From: Nematocida parisii ERTm1
Lineage: Eukaryota; Microsporidia
Assembly: GCF_000250985.1 (NCBI RefSeq)
Contig: NW_013524649.1
Location: 254,258-318,257, forward strand
Reading direction: 5' to 3'
Length of the DNA: 64,000 nucleotides
Part shown: positions 19,218 to 26,480 of the stretch, one piece after another
Layout of the letters: every line of letters starts with the position of its first letter
Numbering within the stretch: the stretch's first letter is position 1
Position numbers and translations under genes: made by a program
The notes under the pieces: generated by a model
Told to the model about the DNA's origin: nothing
Database searches by the model: none
What the model saw: the letters and a program-made list of their open reading frames with translations, nothing else

Positions 19218-19781
19218 TTATTTATGTATGGATATGTTCCAGTCTTTTTTATAGTCTTCTTTTAGTGAATACACCATTCGTTCTAATAAATCATCTAGTT
19301 CTGATATATTATCCTGTGATTGTGGCCCTATCTGTAAGACTTTCTGATATTTTTTATCTGCGTATACATAGCCAGATGTGGCGTGCGCCGCGTGGTCACT
19401 CACAGAGAGTAGAATACCTTTCATCTGAATCCCTGCGTTTAGCAGTAGCACAGATATTGCATTGATTATAGCAGGCAGTATATTCTGTCCTGATGATATT
19501 ACATAGACTTTAATGTCTAGCACACACCTGGGATAGTCTCTTAGGTATATTATATCCGACAGGATCATTTCAATGCTTTCTTGCATTGCTGCATACTGTG
19601 TCCGGGTTTCAGTACTTCCCAGCACGGTGGCACGGACAGTTCCACTGTATAAGTTAATAATGCTACCAGATGGTTCAAATGGTCCATTAAGCATGGCAAG
19701 CACCTTAGATTCTTCATTAGTAACTAAAACACCCGGCTTATCCATACCCAGTGCGTTATATTCGCAGTCAAAGTATCCCAT
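19218..19781 (-). CDS. exosome RNase PH-fold subunit (Rrp41/Rrp46 type)
   Basis: 187 aa spanning one RNase PH fold. Seen: a first strand pair with GPFEPSGSIINLYSGTVRATVLGSTETRTQ, a helix EMILSDIIYLRDYPRCVLDIKVYVISSGQNILPAIINAISVLLLNAGIQM, and a final VSDHAAHATSGYVYAD part. YPRxxLDI...G.N...AIINA.S.LLLNAGI.M matches Rrp41, Rrp46 and archaeal relatives. It is shorter than Rrp41 (about 245 aa). The eukaryotic exosome ring is catalytically inert and channels RNA to Rrp44/Rrp6. The exact subunit cannot be fixed by eye; Rrp46 or Rrp41 fits best. Its 5' end overlaps the small frame 19724-19921. Confidence 0.75.
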   Translation of the reverse strand: MGYFDCEYNALGMDKPGVLVTNEESKVLAMLNGPFEPSGSIINLYSGTVRATVLGSTETRTQYAAMQESIEMILSDIIYLRDYPRCVLDIKVYVISSGQNILPAIINAISVLLLNAGIQMKGILLSVSDHAAHATSGYVYADKKYQKVLQIGPQSQDNISELDDLLERMVYSLKEDYKKDWNISIHK

Positions 19782-19921
19782 ACAAAAAATATTTGCAAAG
19801 AAACCAACAGAATATACTGGAATACATCAGAATAATTTATTATTGTAGTAAACAGACCAATCCCCATGAATATTCCAGAAACAATCAATAAAACCTTAAA
19901 TTTACTATATTTATATCCCAT
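19724..19921 (-). CDS. possible 65-aa two-pass membrane protein
   Basis: ATG at 19921. Two hydrophobic segments (KVLLIVSGIFMGIGLFTTII, about 9-28, and FQYILLVSLQIFFVW, about 34-48) follow a short basic N-terminus (GYKYSKFK). The last 17 residues are read out of frame through the start of the exosome-subunit gene on the same strand. It could be a true small ER or Golgi membrane subunit, but I do not recognise it. The 58-base overlap is long even for this compact genome, so a chance frame remains possible. Confidence 0.4.
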   Translation of the reverse strand: MGYKYSKFKVLLIVSGIFMGIGLFTTIINYSDVFQYILLVSLQIFFVWDTLTANITHWVWISRVF

Positions 19922-20057
19922 TTAAGTGATTGTTAGATCAGAAATAGTAAAAATTAAGCATTTATACAGTAATATTTGTTCTAACGGGTATTTTAATTCA
20001 AACATCAAAAATCACCAGAATGTACATGTACACACAATATATGCAGTAATTTCTTAG

Positions 20058-20708
20058 TTATATAATAGAATTCTGCTTTGAATAATACTTCTGTATATAT
20101 TGCTGCATTCTATGGTATGCCAAATGCACTCTTCCTGTATAGTGCTTCTCTCTTTCGCTTTCCACCCAAGGTAAAGACTGCGGGCATTCTTTGCACCGAA
20201 TCATACTCACACCAGCCTTTGCATTCTTGTCTTCCAGAAGTCTTAGCTGTGTCTTTGTATACGCTGCCATTTTTTTATACCCATTAATTATAAAAATAGA
20301 ATACTCTTCATTGAGTGTATTATATTCTAATACTTCTGGTGGCGGCTGGTGTTTTACCGCAATTAATGATGAAAGAATTTCTTTTATTTCATCCTTTAAT
20401 TTATTCATGCAGTGTATAAGATGACTCTTATTTTGGAAGTATTTTACTCTTTGGGGGAAGTCGTTGAATATGTCTAAAAATACAGAAGGTTCTTTCTCCT
20501 CTAGTGGTACGTGGTAAAATATGCAGGGTTTCTTGTAGTTTTGTCTTAGCTCAGTCCTTGGGCATATGCCTAAAATATGATTGTAGCAAATAGACTGCTC
20601 ATTGCTTATTATTCTGTGTCTACTATTGTCTGTGCACTCAGCAGGCGATCTTTCATACTTCTGAATTATTTCATCAAATGCAGCTGCGTTCTTGCTTCTC
20701 TTTCCCAT
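20058..20708 (-). CDS. LUC7: LUC7-like U1 snRNP-associated protein
   Basis: 216 aa with the family's two zinc fingers. The first is ICYNHILGICPRTELRQNYKKPCIFYH (about residues 40-66, C-x3-H...CP...C-x3-H). The second is RCKECPQSLPWVESEREKHYTGRVHLAYHRMQQY (about 171-204), matching the family's C-x2-C...H-x-x-G-K/R-x-H-x-x-Y-x-x-I. Between them are charged helices. LUC7 stabilises U1 snRNP on 5' splice sites in yeast. No intron is apparent in this window, so its presence hints that some splicing survives in this organism, or that the protein has another job. It is separated from the downstream tRNA gene by 21 bases. Confidence 0.85.
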   Translation of the reverse strand: MGKRSKNAAAFDEIIQKYERSPAECTDNSRHRIISNEQSICYNHILGICPRTELRQNYKKPCIFYHVPLEEKEPSVFLDIFNDFPQRVKYFQNKSHLIHCMNKLKDEIKEILSSLIAVKHQPPPEVLEYNTLNEEYSIFIINGYKKMAAYTKTQLRLLEDKNAKAGVSMIRCKECPQSLPWVESEREKHYTGRVHLAYHRMQQYIQKYYSKQNSII

Positions 20709-20729
20709 TGCGCACGGAAAGTAAAAAAT

Positions 20730-20801
20730 TTCCCTTGCGGGGAATTGAACCCCGGCCGTCGCGGTGAAAACGCGAAATCCTAGCCACTAGACCACAAGGG
20801 A
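20730..20801 (-). tRNA. tRNA-Glu (TTC)
   Basis: 72 bases including the discriminator A. The acceptor stem TCCCTTG pairs with CAAGGGA. The D arm contains GTCTAGTGGCTAGGA, the anticodon loop reads TTTTCAC with anticodon TTC, and the T arm is CCGGGGTTCAATTCCCCG. No intron. Its 3' flank on the minus strand is a T run (AATTTTTTAC), a Pol III terminator. It lies in the divergent space between LUC7 and MAK16. Confidence 0.95.
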
Positions 20802-20883
20802 TCCATTAAATAGCAAAAACATTTCTGCTGACAGATCTTCCTTTGTATTCTATTACATGTGGGAAACAAACATTTTTTTTATA

Positions 20884-21582
20884 ATGCTAGATGACCAAAG
20901 CATATGGGACAATATTGGAGGGAAAAACTCCTTTTGTTCTTTTAAGATGAAAACACAGACAGAGACTCTGTGCAGGAATGCAAACAACGTATCAGGAAGG
21001 TGCAGCAGAGAAACATGCCCACTCGCCAACTCTAAATATGCAACGGTTAGAGAGATAAAGGGGAAACTGTATCTTCTGCTAAAAGAACCAGAAAGAAGGC
21101 ACAAGCCGAAATCACTCTATGAAAAGATCGAGTTAGGCGAAGACTATGAAAAGGCCTTTGAGACAATCTGCACTGAGCTAAAGGGCTGGGACCGATTTAT
21201 TATGCACAAGTGCAAGCAGCGACTTACAAAGCTTTCTGACTATATGGAGCGAAAATCGCTTTTAGACGAAATGGGTCGGCCTATATACATTCACAGAAAG
21301 AAGAAGGCTGAGAGGCAGGACCGGGCAAGAGAAGCAAAGGCCGCCAGACAGGCAAAGATTGAGAATGCAATTGAAAAGGAAGTGCTTGAGCGATACAAAC
21401 TAGGTGTATACGGAAACAAAGGAATGGTAGAGCAAGAAAAGACCACCAAGCAAGAAGAGAAGAGAAAGAAGTTGGGGCAGGTACAAACCCGGGGAATAAA
21501 GTATGTAACAGAATTTGAGGAGGATCCTGAAGAAGAGCACGAAGAGGAAGTGAAGAAAAAGCGAATGAAAATGGAGTGGTAG
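20884..21582 (+). CDS. MAK16: MAK16, 60S ribosome biogenesis factor
   Basis: 232 aa from the ATG at 20884 (MLDDQSIWDNI). An upstream in-frame ATG at 20857 would add nine hydrophobic residues not seen in the family. Landmarks: SIWDNIGGKNSFCSFKMK, TLCRNANNVSGRCSRETCPLANSKYATV (the four-cysteine region, about 28-55), KLYLLLKEPERRHKPKSLYEKIEL, ELKGWDRFIMHKCKQRLTKLSDYM, and AIEKEVLERYKLGVYGNKG, then an acidic/basic C-terminus shorter than yeast's. Mak16 works in the early pre-60S particle with Rpf1 and Nsa1. It lies head-to-tail 241 bases upstream of fibrillarin, another nucleolar gene. Confidence 0.95.
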   Translation: MLDDQSIWDNIGGKNSFCSFKMKTQTETLCRNANNVSGRCSRETCPLANSKYATVREIKGKLYLLLKEPERRHKPKSLYEKIELGEDYEKAFETICTELKGWDRFIMHKCKQRLTKLSDYMERKSLLDEMGRPIYIHRKKKAERQDRAREAKAARQAKIENAIEKEVLERYKLGVYGNKGMVEQEKTTKQEEKRKKLGQVQTRGIKYVTEFEEDPEEEHEEEVKKKRMKMEW

Positions 21583-21823
21583 CCCAGTTATTATACCGTC
21601 TACAAGAGGGACAAGGCGCTGCACTTACAATATGGATAAATAGACATGCCAGCACGGCTGGACTACATTAGAGTATAAAGGAAATAAATTCTAGTTTTCT
21701 TTTTGTTGAATATTTTGGTGCTGTGTATACAGGCAGAATTTACTAAAATGGCAGTTATTATAATAAAACGAAAAAAATAACAGTAAAAATATTTAATTAT
21801 AATTTGCACTTACAAAATATTTT

Positions 21824-22642
21824 ATGGCAGCGGGAAGAAAAGACAAGCGACCATTTGCCTCTTCTAACAAAAGAGGCCCAGGAGGTCCAGGAGGACAGGG
21901 CAGGTTCCAGAGGAAGCCACCCATGAACAAGTCAAAGGAGGTTGTGCTGCAGCCACATCCACGGTTTAAGGGGGTATTTTTATCCCGAGGAAAGGAAGAA
22001 ACACTGGCTACTAAAAATTTAACCCCGGGTGTTTCTGTGTACGGCGAGAAAAGAATACTAGCAGGACCCGATGATGCAAAGGTAGAGTACAGGGCATGGA
22101 ACCCATTCAGAAGTAAGCTGGCTGCTGGTATTCTAGGGGGCCTGGAGAACATTCACATTGTTCCCGGATCAAAGGTTTTATATCTTGGTGCAGCATCAGG
22201 TACAAGTGTATCTCACGTGTCTGACCTGGTTGGGCCAGAGGGAGTTGTGTACGCAGTGGAGTTCAGTCACAGATCAGGAAGGGACCTGCTTGGGCTTGCA
22301 AAGAAGAGGCCAAACATTGTTCCAATCATTGAAGATGCAAGACTACCACAGAGGTACAGAATGCTTGTCCCCATGGTTGATGTAATATTTGCTGATGTTG
22401 CACAACCTGACCAGGCCCGTATTGTTGGTCTGAATGCCAAGTACTTCTTAAAGGAGAAAGGAGGAGTAGTTATTTCCATAAAGGCAAACTGCATTGACTC
22501 AGTCAAAGCTCCTTCTGAAGTATTTGCAAATGAAGTGAACATTCTTAGAAAGCTTGAAATTAAGCCAAAGGAGCAAACCACACTAGAGCCATACGAGAGA
22601 GACCACGCAATTGTTGTGGGAATATACAGAGACTCAAAGTAA
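21824..22642 (+). CDS. NOP1: fibrillarin, box C/D snoRNP 2'-O-methyltransferase
   Basis: 272 aa. The N-terminus has only a short Gly/Arg/Lys segment ([16 protein letters not shown]) in place of the long GAR domain of yeast and animals. Then follow [33 protein letters not shown], the SAM-binding [17 protein letters not shown] (about residues 119-135), [14 protein letters not shown] (the fibrillarin signature), [12 protein letters not shown], and the C-terminal [13 protein letters not shown] block with the catalytic Lys. It methylates rRNA 2'-OH groups guided by box C/D RNAs in the nucleolus. GC content is higher than its neighbours, consistent with a well-expressed gene. Confidence 0.97.
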   Translation: MAAGRKDKRPFASSNKRGPGGPGGQGRFQRKPPMNKSKEVVLQPHPRFKGVFLSRGKEETLATKNLTPGVSVYGEKRILAGPDDAKVEYRAWNPFRSKLAAGILGGLENIHIVPGSKVLYLGAASGTSVSHVSDLVGPEGVVYAVEFSHRSGRDLLGLAKKRPNIVPIIEDARLPQRYRMLVPMVDVIFADVAQPDQARIVGLNAKYFLKEKGGVVISIKANCIDSVKAPSEVFANEVNILRKLEIKPKEQTTLEPYERDHAIVVGIYRDSK

Positions 22643-22654
22643 AAAGTGGTCTTT

Positions 22655-22870
22655 TATATTAGCATCCAGCCATGCCCGTGCGCGTTGAACTGTGCTTCTA
22701 GGGACGGCCAGCCTTTATAAATAAAGATAAGGATAGGATCAAGTCGTACTTATACATTAAAGCATGCGTGATCAAAGTGCTACTGAAACCGAGCTGTGTG
22801 GGATACTTTCCTAAAAATCAAGCGGTTAATGATGTAAACAGCATTTTTTGATCCCAGGGGTTTACATTTT
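22655..22870. other. GC-richer spacer with inverted repeats; possible structured RNA
   Basis: The gap between fibrillarin and the next gene is less AT-rich than other spacers and has no frame. It contains paired elements: ATGTAAAC (about 22835) with GTTTACAT (about 22860) around a 20-base loop, and GATCAAA (about 22772) with TTTGATC (about 22849). A T6 run follows ACAGCA at about 22843, so a plus-strand transcript would end ...ACAGCA-T6, the ACA-three-from-the-end layout of H/ACA RNAs. No family is established. Confidence 0.3.
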
Positions 22871-22934
22871 CATTCGCCATTCTTCAATCAGGGGAATTAT
22901 GATATAAATACTTAGAAATCTTTCTCCGTTATAA

Positions 22935-24623
22935 ATGGGAGACATAAACATAAAAACATCTAGTTTCGGAGCGTATAAAGACGTGGAAAAGCAAATTAAG
23001 AGCCAAGGCGTGATGAAATTTAAGAAAGAAGAGGAAACAACAGCAATGTATTTTGCACGAATGGGATCAAACACTCTATTTGGAATCATGGTTATTCTAA
23101 TGTTTGTTGGATGGATATCAATCCTTCTGCAAATGGAAATTCCTGCATTTACACTGGTTGGTCTGTCTAAAACCGCATGTCTGCTGATTGTAGATCTTAT
23201 ACTGTCCGCTGGATGGGTTATTTTCATGGCATCATCAGTACTGGGAATTTCAAAAGGGATGGAGTACTTGTTCTCACTTGACACACGCCTATTTTCAACA
23301 GTTTCAGCGAGTGTTCTTATAGCATGTGGATCAGTTGGATGGGCCACATTAATTATGCGGGTGTGCAGTGGAATATTTGGTATTTGGTTCAATGACTATT
23401 ACATGTGTGTTTGGACACTTACATCACTTAGTACTTTTATATGCACAGTAGGAGTAGTTCTGAATTATTATTCAAGATTCTTCTTTACTGAGAATGCAAA
23501 TGACATTGACAAGCCATTATTTGACATTAAGTCAGATGAGCCTGTCCCAGACTTAAAAATAGATATATTAGACAAAAATACAAATGCTCCTAATAATATA
23601 TATTTAGTTGGAGAAAAGCCAAGTGACCAAATATTAAATGTAACCGAAGGAACAGTCATACCAACAGCAGGCGATGCACTGGCAAAAGGAAGAGCCACAT
23701 TCCAAGAAGAATCCAATAAGATAATTACAGGACAGAAGAATATAAAAAAATACTTTACTGACTATATAATATACTGGGCACTTATAATAGGATTCCCATT
23801 CATATTTCTGCCATTATTAGCAGGAACATTTTCATTTACAAGTGGAATCCATTGGATAACTCTAATGTCAACATGGTTTAACAGCACAACAAAAATTAAC
23901 CAAGTATTCTTTTTTCTTATAATAGGAACACTGAATTGGATTTTTTCTGTATTTATTAGAGTAGTTAGTCTTATATGCGGATCATGCATAGGAGTATACA
24001 GATATTCAGAAAATGGTGTTTTTGCAGATGTATATAACAAGATAAGCACTATAGGGAGCAAATTTATATTTACGTCATTTAAAGAAACCTTACTCGTTAC
24101 TTCTGTGAATACCGTGTTCTCTTTATGTTTTCTCTTGTCATCACTAGGCAAATTAATTTCTGGTAGCTCCAATGGAATTTCAATCGCATTATACATGTTA
24201 ATTCTATCTATATCTATAATAATGACATTCTTTTCCAGTATATTATCACTATTCAGTGCATTTAAGTATGTAAAACTAGGAATGTACCCATCATCACTTG
24301 CAGAATATGCAAACATGTCATCACTTGATACAGACTGGAAGTCATACCTTACTATGTGTATGATCTTGTGTTTAACAGTCGTATTCTTACTTCTTGTATT
24401 TGGTTCTGCTTTCAGTACACTGGGTATTAATCCGTATAGAATATTTATTACAGGCACAGGTTCTACATCTATGCTTAAAACTATCTCATCCAAAGTATAT
24501 CTTATAATTGGATATTCTATCTTAATGTTACTATTTGTAATAATACCTAGTATATTTGAGATAGTTAAAAGCAGGCCTGGATTAGCAAAAGATTTAGTTA
24601 TCAATAAGGTTTTACTGAAATAA
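22935..24623 (+). CDS. multi-pass membrane protein, choline-transporter-like (SLC44/PNS1)
   Basis: 562 aa with about ten hydrophobic segments: four in residues 50-180, a hydrophilic loop at about 182-275, then six more to about 545. The stretch VYRYSENGVFADVYNKISTI..FIFTSFKETLLVTSVNTVFSLCFLLSSLGKL (about 353-405) follows the pattern of choline-transporter-like proteins: N-x-x-A-Y-x-x-x-A-I-x-G-x-x-F-x-x-S-A-x-x-A-x-x-L, then a V...F-L-G-K-L strand. The preceding FIRVVSLICGSCIGVYRY fits their GS...G helix. If right, it could bring in choline for the kinase at 6708-7720. The resemblance is by eye and the protein is divergent, so transport substrate is an inference. Basic N-terminus, no signal peptide. 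Confidence 0.55.
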   Translation: MGDINIKTSSFGAYKDVEKQIKSQGVMKFKKEEETTAMYFARMGSNTLFGIMVILMFVGWISILLQMEIPAFTLVGLSKTACLLIVDLILSAGWVIFMASSVLGISKGMEYLFSLDTRLFSTVSASVLIACGSVGWATLIMRVCSGIFGIWFNDYYMCVWTLTSLSTFICTVGVVLNYYSRFFFTENANDIDKPLFDIKSDEPVPDLKIDILDKNTNAPNNIYLVGEKPSDQILNVTEGTVIPTAGDALAKGRATFQEESNKIITGQKNIKKYFTDYIIYWALIIGFPFIFLPLLAGTFSFTSGIHWITLMSTWFNSTTKINQVFFFLIIGTLNWIFSVFIRVVSLICGSCIGVYRYSENGVFADVYNKISTIGSKFIFTSFKETLLVTSVNTVFSLCFLLSSLGKLISGSSNGISIALYMLILSISIIMTFFSSILSLFSAFKYVKLGMYPSSLAEYANMSSLDTDWKSYLTMCMILCLTVVFLLLVFGSAFSTLGINPYRIFITGTGSTSMLKTISSKVYLIIGYSILMLLFVIIPSIFEIVKSRPGLAKDLVINKVLLK

Positions 24624-24671
24624 TCTAAATTGAAATTAAATATTTAATTTACATAACCCGTTTATTATATT

Positions 24672-24720
24672 TTCTGGCATTTCTGGCATTTCTGGTGTTT
24701 TCTGGTGTTTTCTGGTATTT
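24672..24720 (+). repeat. short tandem repeat TTCTGG(C/T)(A/G)T(T)
   Basis: Five consecutive 9-10 base units (TTCTGGCAT twice, TTCTGGTGTT twice, TTCTGGTATT) just downstream of the membrane-protein gene. TTTCTGG recurs in other spacers of the window (about 12963, 30768, 35700, 52452). Confidence 0.7.
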
Positions 24721-24736
24721 GAATATTTCTATTATA

Positions 24737-24872
24737 TTCATTTTTATTTTTGTATTTTATTCTTGTGTACGCATATAAATTTACTCATTTATATACTGCA
24801 CAGCAGTAAAATAGGCTAATTTATATTGAAAGACGCATTCTGTCTAAATATACGTATAATACATACAATACA
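24737..24872. repeat. 136-bp dispersed repeat, copy 1
   Basis: Almost identical to 32885-33021: one substitution (A at 24830, G in the other copy) and one T-run length difference across 136 bases. Both copies are in the same orientation, downstream of a plus-strand gene. There is no frame, no terminal inverted repeat and no flanking duplication that I can see. It contains CTGCACAGCAG, a short palindrome-like element. The rest of the spacer to 25032 is plain AT-rich. Confidence 0.9.
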
Positions 24873-25032
24873 ACATAATTTATACAGTACAAAATAAACA
24901 CAATATAGTATGCGCATATAACCCCAAAATCCCTATATTTAATAAACACAAGGATATCCCTACATAAATAATGAATATTCCTGGATAGTGCAAGAATTCT
25001 TTGAAATAAAATATTTCTGTCTTTTGTTTTTT

Positions 25033-25860
25033 ATGGACGAAAAGTCACCAGAGATGCACTCTGCGACAAAAACCAATCCAAACACTAAAACAATAAAAGG
25101 TCCACAGGGCACCAAGCCACCAGAGAGCTTCATTCTTACCAATACTGTACTGAACACGTACGTGTATGAGTATCTTAAGCCACCAACAGATGACACGTAT
25201 AATATGCTTGAGGCAATCAGTGAACCACTAACAGAAGAAATAAAGCACAAAAAATTAAAAACAACAAAAAAGAACAAAACAGTCTTAAACAATCTAATAG
25301 GATCACTTATTGACACAGTAGACTTATCCACAATAGAAGTAACAGATGAAGAGAAAAGGAGCAGAAGGATAAACAACAAATTTGAACATCCACAGAGTAT
25401 AAATGACGGTCTAACAACTATTTTAAGCAGTATACTAGAAGAATCACCAACAAAAAACAATGAAGAAACCGTTAATTATTTTGAAATATTAAAAAAAGTA
25501 GAAGAAATGAACAGAACAAATAAAAGCAAAATACTGAATAACAGGTCAGTTTATTTAAGTCATATGTTCTATCAGTCTTTATTAGACAAGATAGACAGCA
25601 ACATTGAGAATTTATTTAAAAAATTAAAAAAGAAGAAGAAGAAGGAGGATGACACGAATTATTGTCAGGAGCTAGAAGATCTTTTAGAAAAAAGAAACAA
25701 TTTCAAAGAGATATGCCAAGAGATTCCAAAAGATTTAGATGAGATAAGAGAACCAACAGATGTGGGAATAGAAAGCATAGAGGATATTTTAGATGAAAAG
25801 GATCTAGAAACCATAAAGGACTTACTACCAAGTAAATATTTAGAATCCTGGATAAATTAA
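25033..25860 (+). CDS. hydrophilic protein, possibly ADA3/NGG1-like
   Basis: 275 aa from ATG 25033 (MDEKSPEMHSATKTNP). It is charged throughout, with no membrane segment. The C-terminal half has YLSHMFYQSLLDKIDSNIENLFKKLKKKKKK (about 169-199), followed by ELEDLLEKRNNFKEICQEIP (about 209-228). This resembles the end of Ada3/Ngg1, where a helix with ...ID..I...Y..L is followed by a lysine run and then L..LLEKR..W...I. Ada3 links Gcn5 and Ada2 in the SAGA histone acetyltransferase module. The match is a pattern, not a confident alignment. A lineage-specific protein is the alternative. Confidence 0.7.
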   Translation: MDEKSPEMHSATKTNPNTKTIKGPQGTKPPESFILTNTVLNTYVYEYLKPPTDDTYNMLEAISEPLTEEIKHKKLKTTKKNKTVLNNLIGSLIDTVDLSTIEVTDEEKRSRRINNKFEHPQSINDGLTTILSSILEESPTKNNEETVNYFEILKKVEEMNRTNKSKILNNRSVYLSHMFYQSLLDKIDSNIENLFKKLKKKKKKEDDTNYCQELEDLLEKRNNFKEICQEIPKDLDEIREPTDVGIESIEDILDEKDLETIKDLLPSKYLESWIN

Positions 25861-26090
25861 ATGTATAACATTGCATAGCACCTTGTGTATAATGCTTAAT
25901 TATAAGAATAATTCTAGTTATCTCAGCATTATTGCCACAGTATATTATAAATAAAACAACAAATTACGTATTACACATAGATTACTTAGTTTTAGTCATA
26001 GAGACAAATAATTTTTATTTTTGATACCCTAGAACTTATCATAATTGAATAAAAGAAGAAATGCTCAGAGAACAAAAATATCATAAATGA
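25861..26090. other. AT-rich spacer, no gene seen
   Basis: First part of the 620-base gap before SEN1. I see no frame longer than about 20 codons with protein-like content and no RNA gene. The motif doublet and hairpin further along the gap are listed separately. Confidence 0.5.
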
Positions 26091-26110
26091 ATAACCCGAT
26101 ATAACCCGAA
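26091..26110. promoter_or_regulatory. tandem AACCCGA doublet
   Basis: ATAACCCGAT directly followed by ATAACCCGAA. It matches the doublet at 19181-19200 in 18 of 20 bases and is 371 bases upstream of the SEN1-like start. Role unknown. Confidence 0.35.
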
Positions 26111-26306
26111 ATTCAAAAAATAATTTTGAATATTTCTGTGTGTATAGTAAATTTAATACGCATGGATTAATTAGAATATTGATCTAGAATGTTCTATTTA
26201 GGGTTAATTCGGATTATGTTTAAGAACAATTTGGATAATTATCTAGTAAGATCTAATTAATACTGTGTCTAATAACATGCACAGAATAGCATACATATAC
26301 AGTAAC

Positions 26307-26354
26307 ATAAGGTATTTTGTTATTTGTGTATTATTTAATAGCAAAATACCTTAT
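26307..26354. repeat. perfect 13-bp hairpin upstream of SEN1
   Basis: ATAAGGTATTTTG (26307-26319) and its exact reverse complement CAAAATACCTTAT (26342-26354) flank a 22-base AT-rich loop. It ends 126 bases before the SEN1-like start. It could be a transcript hairpin, a terminator or a mobile-element remnant; nothing distinguishes these. Confidence 0.7.
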
Positions 26355-26480
26355 TTACTTACTAATTCTATTGTTCTATGTTAATTGTGTGCTTCTTCTA
26401 TTTACTTGTATTTCGAATGATTTAGACCGGTTCTATAGACATCTAAGCTTTAAGTACTGAAATTTGCAGAATTTTTATTT

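Noticed and set aside
22655-22870. U2 or U3 snRNA assignment for the GC-richer spacer
   Set aside because: Only a short GATCAAGT match to U2 was seen; the branch-point-pairing GTAGTA and Sm site in order were not found, and no U3 boxes fit.
23762-24604. 280-codon minus-strand frame
   Set aside because: Antisense shadow of the choline-transporter-like gene, without family features, whereas the plus strand has clear membrane segments.
24988-25032. Longer start for the ADA3-like protein
   Set aside because: The extension begins at GTG, reads through T-rich promoter-like sequence, and nuclear genes here start with ATG.
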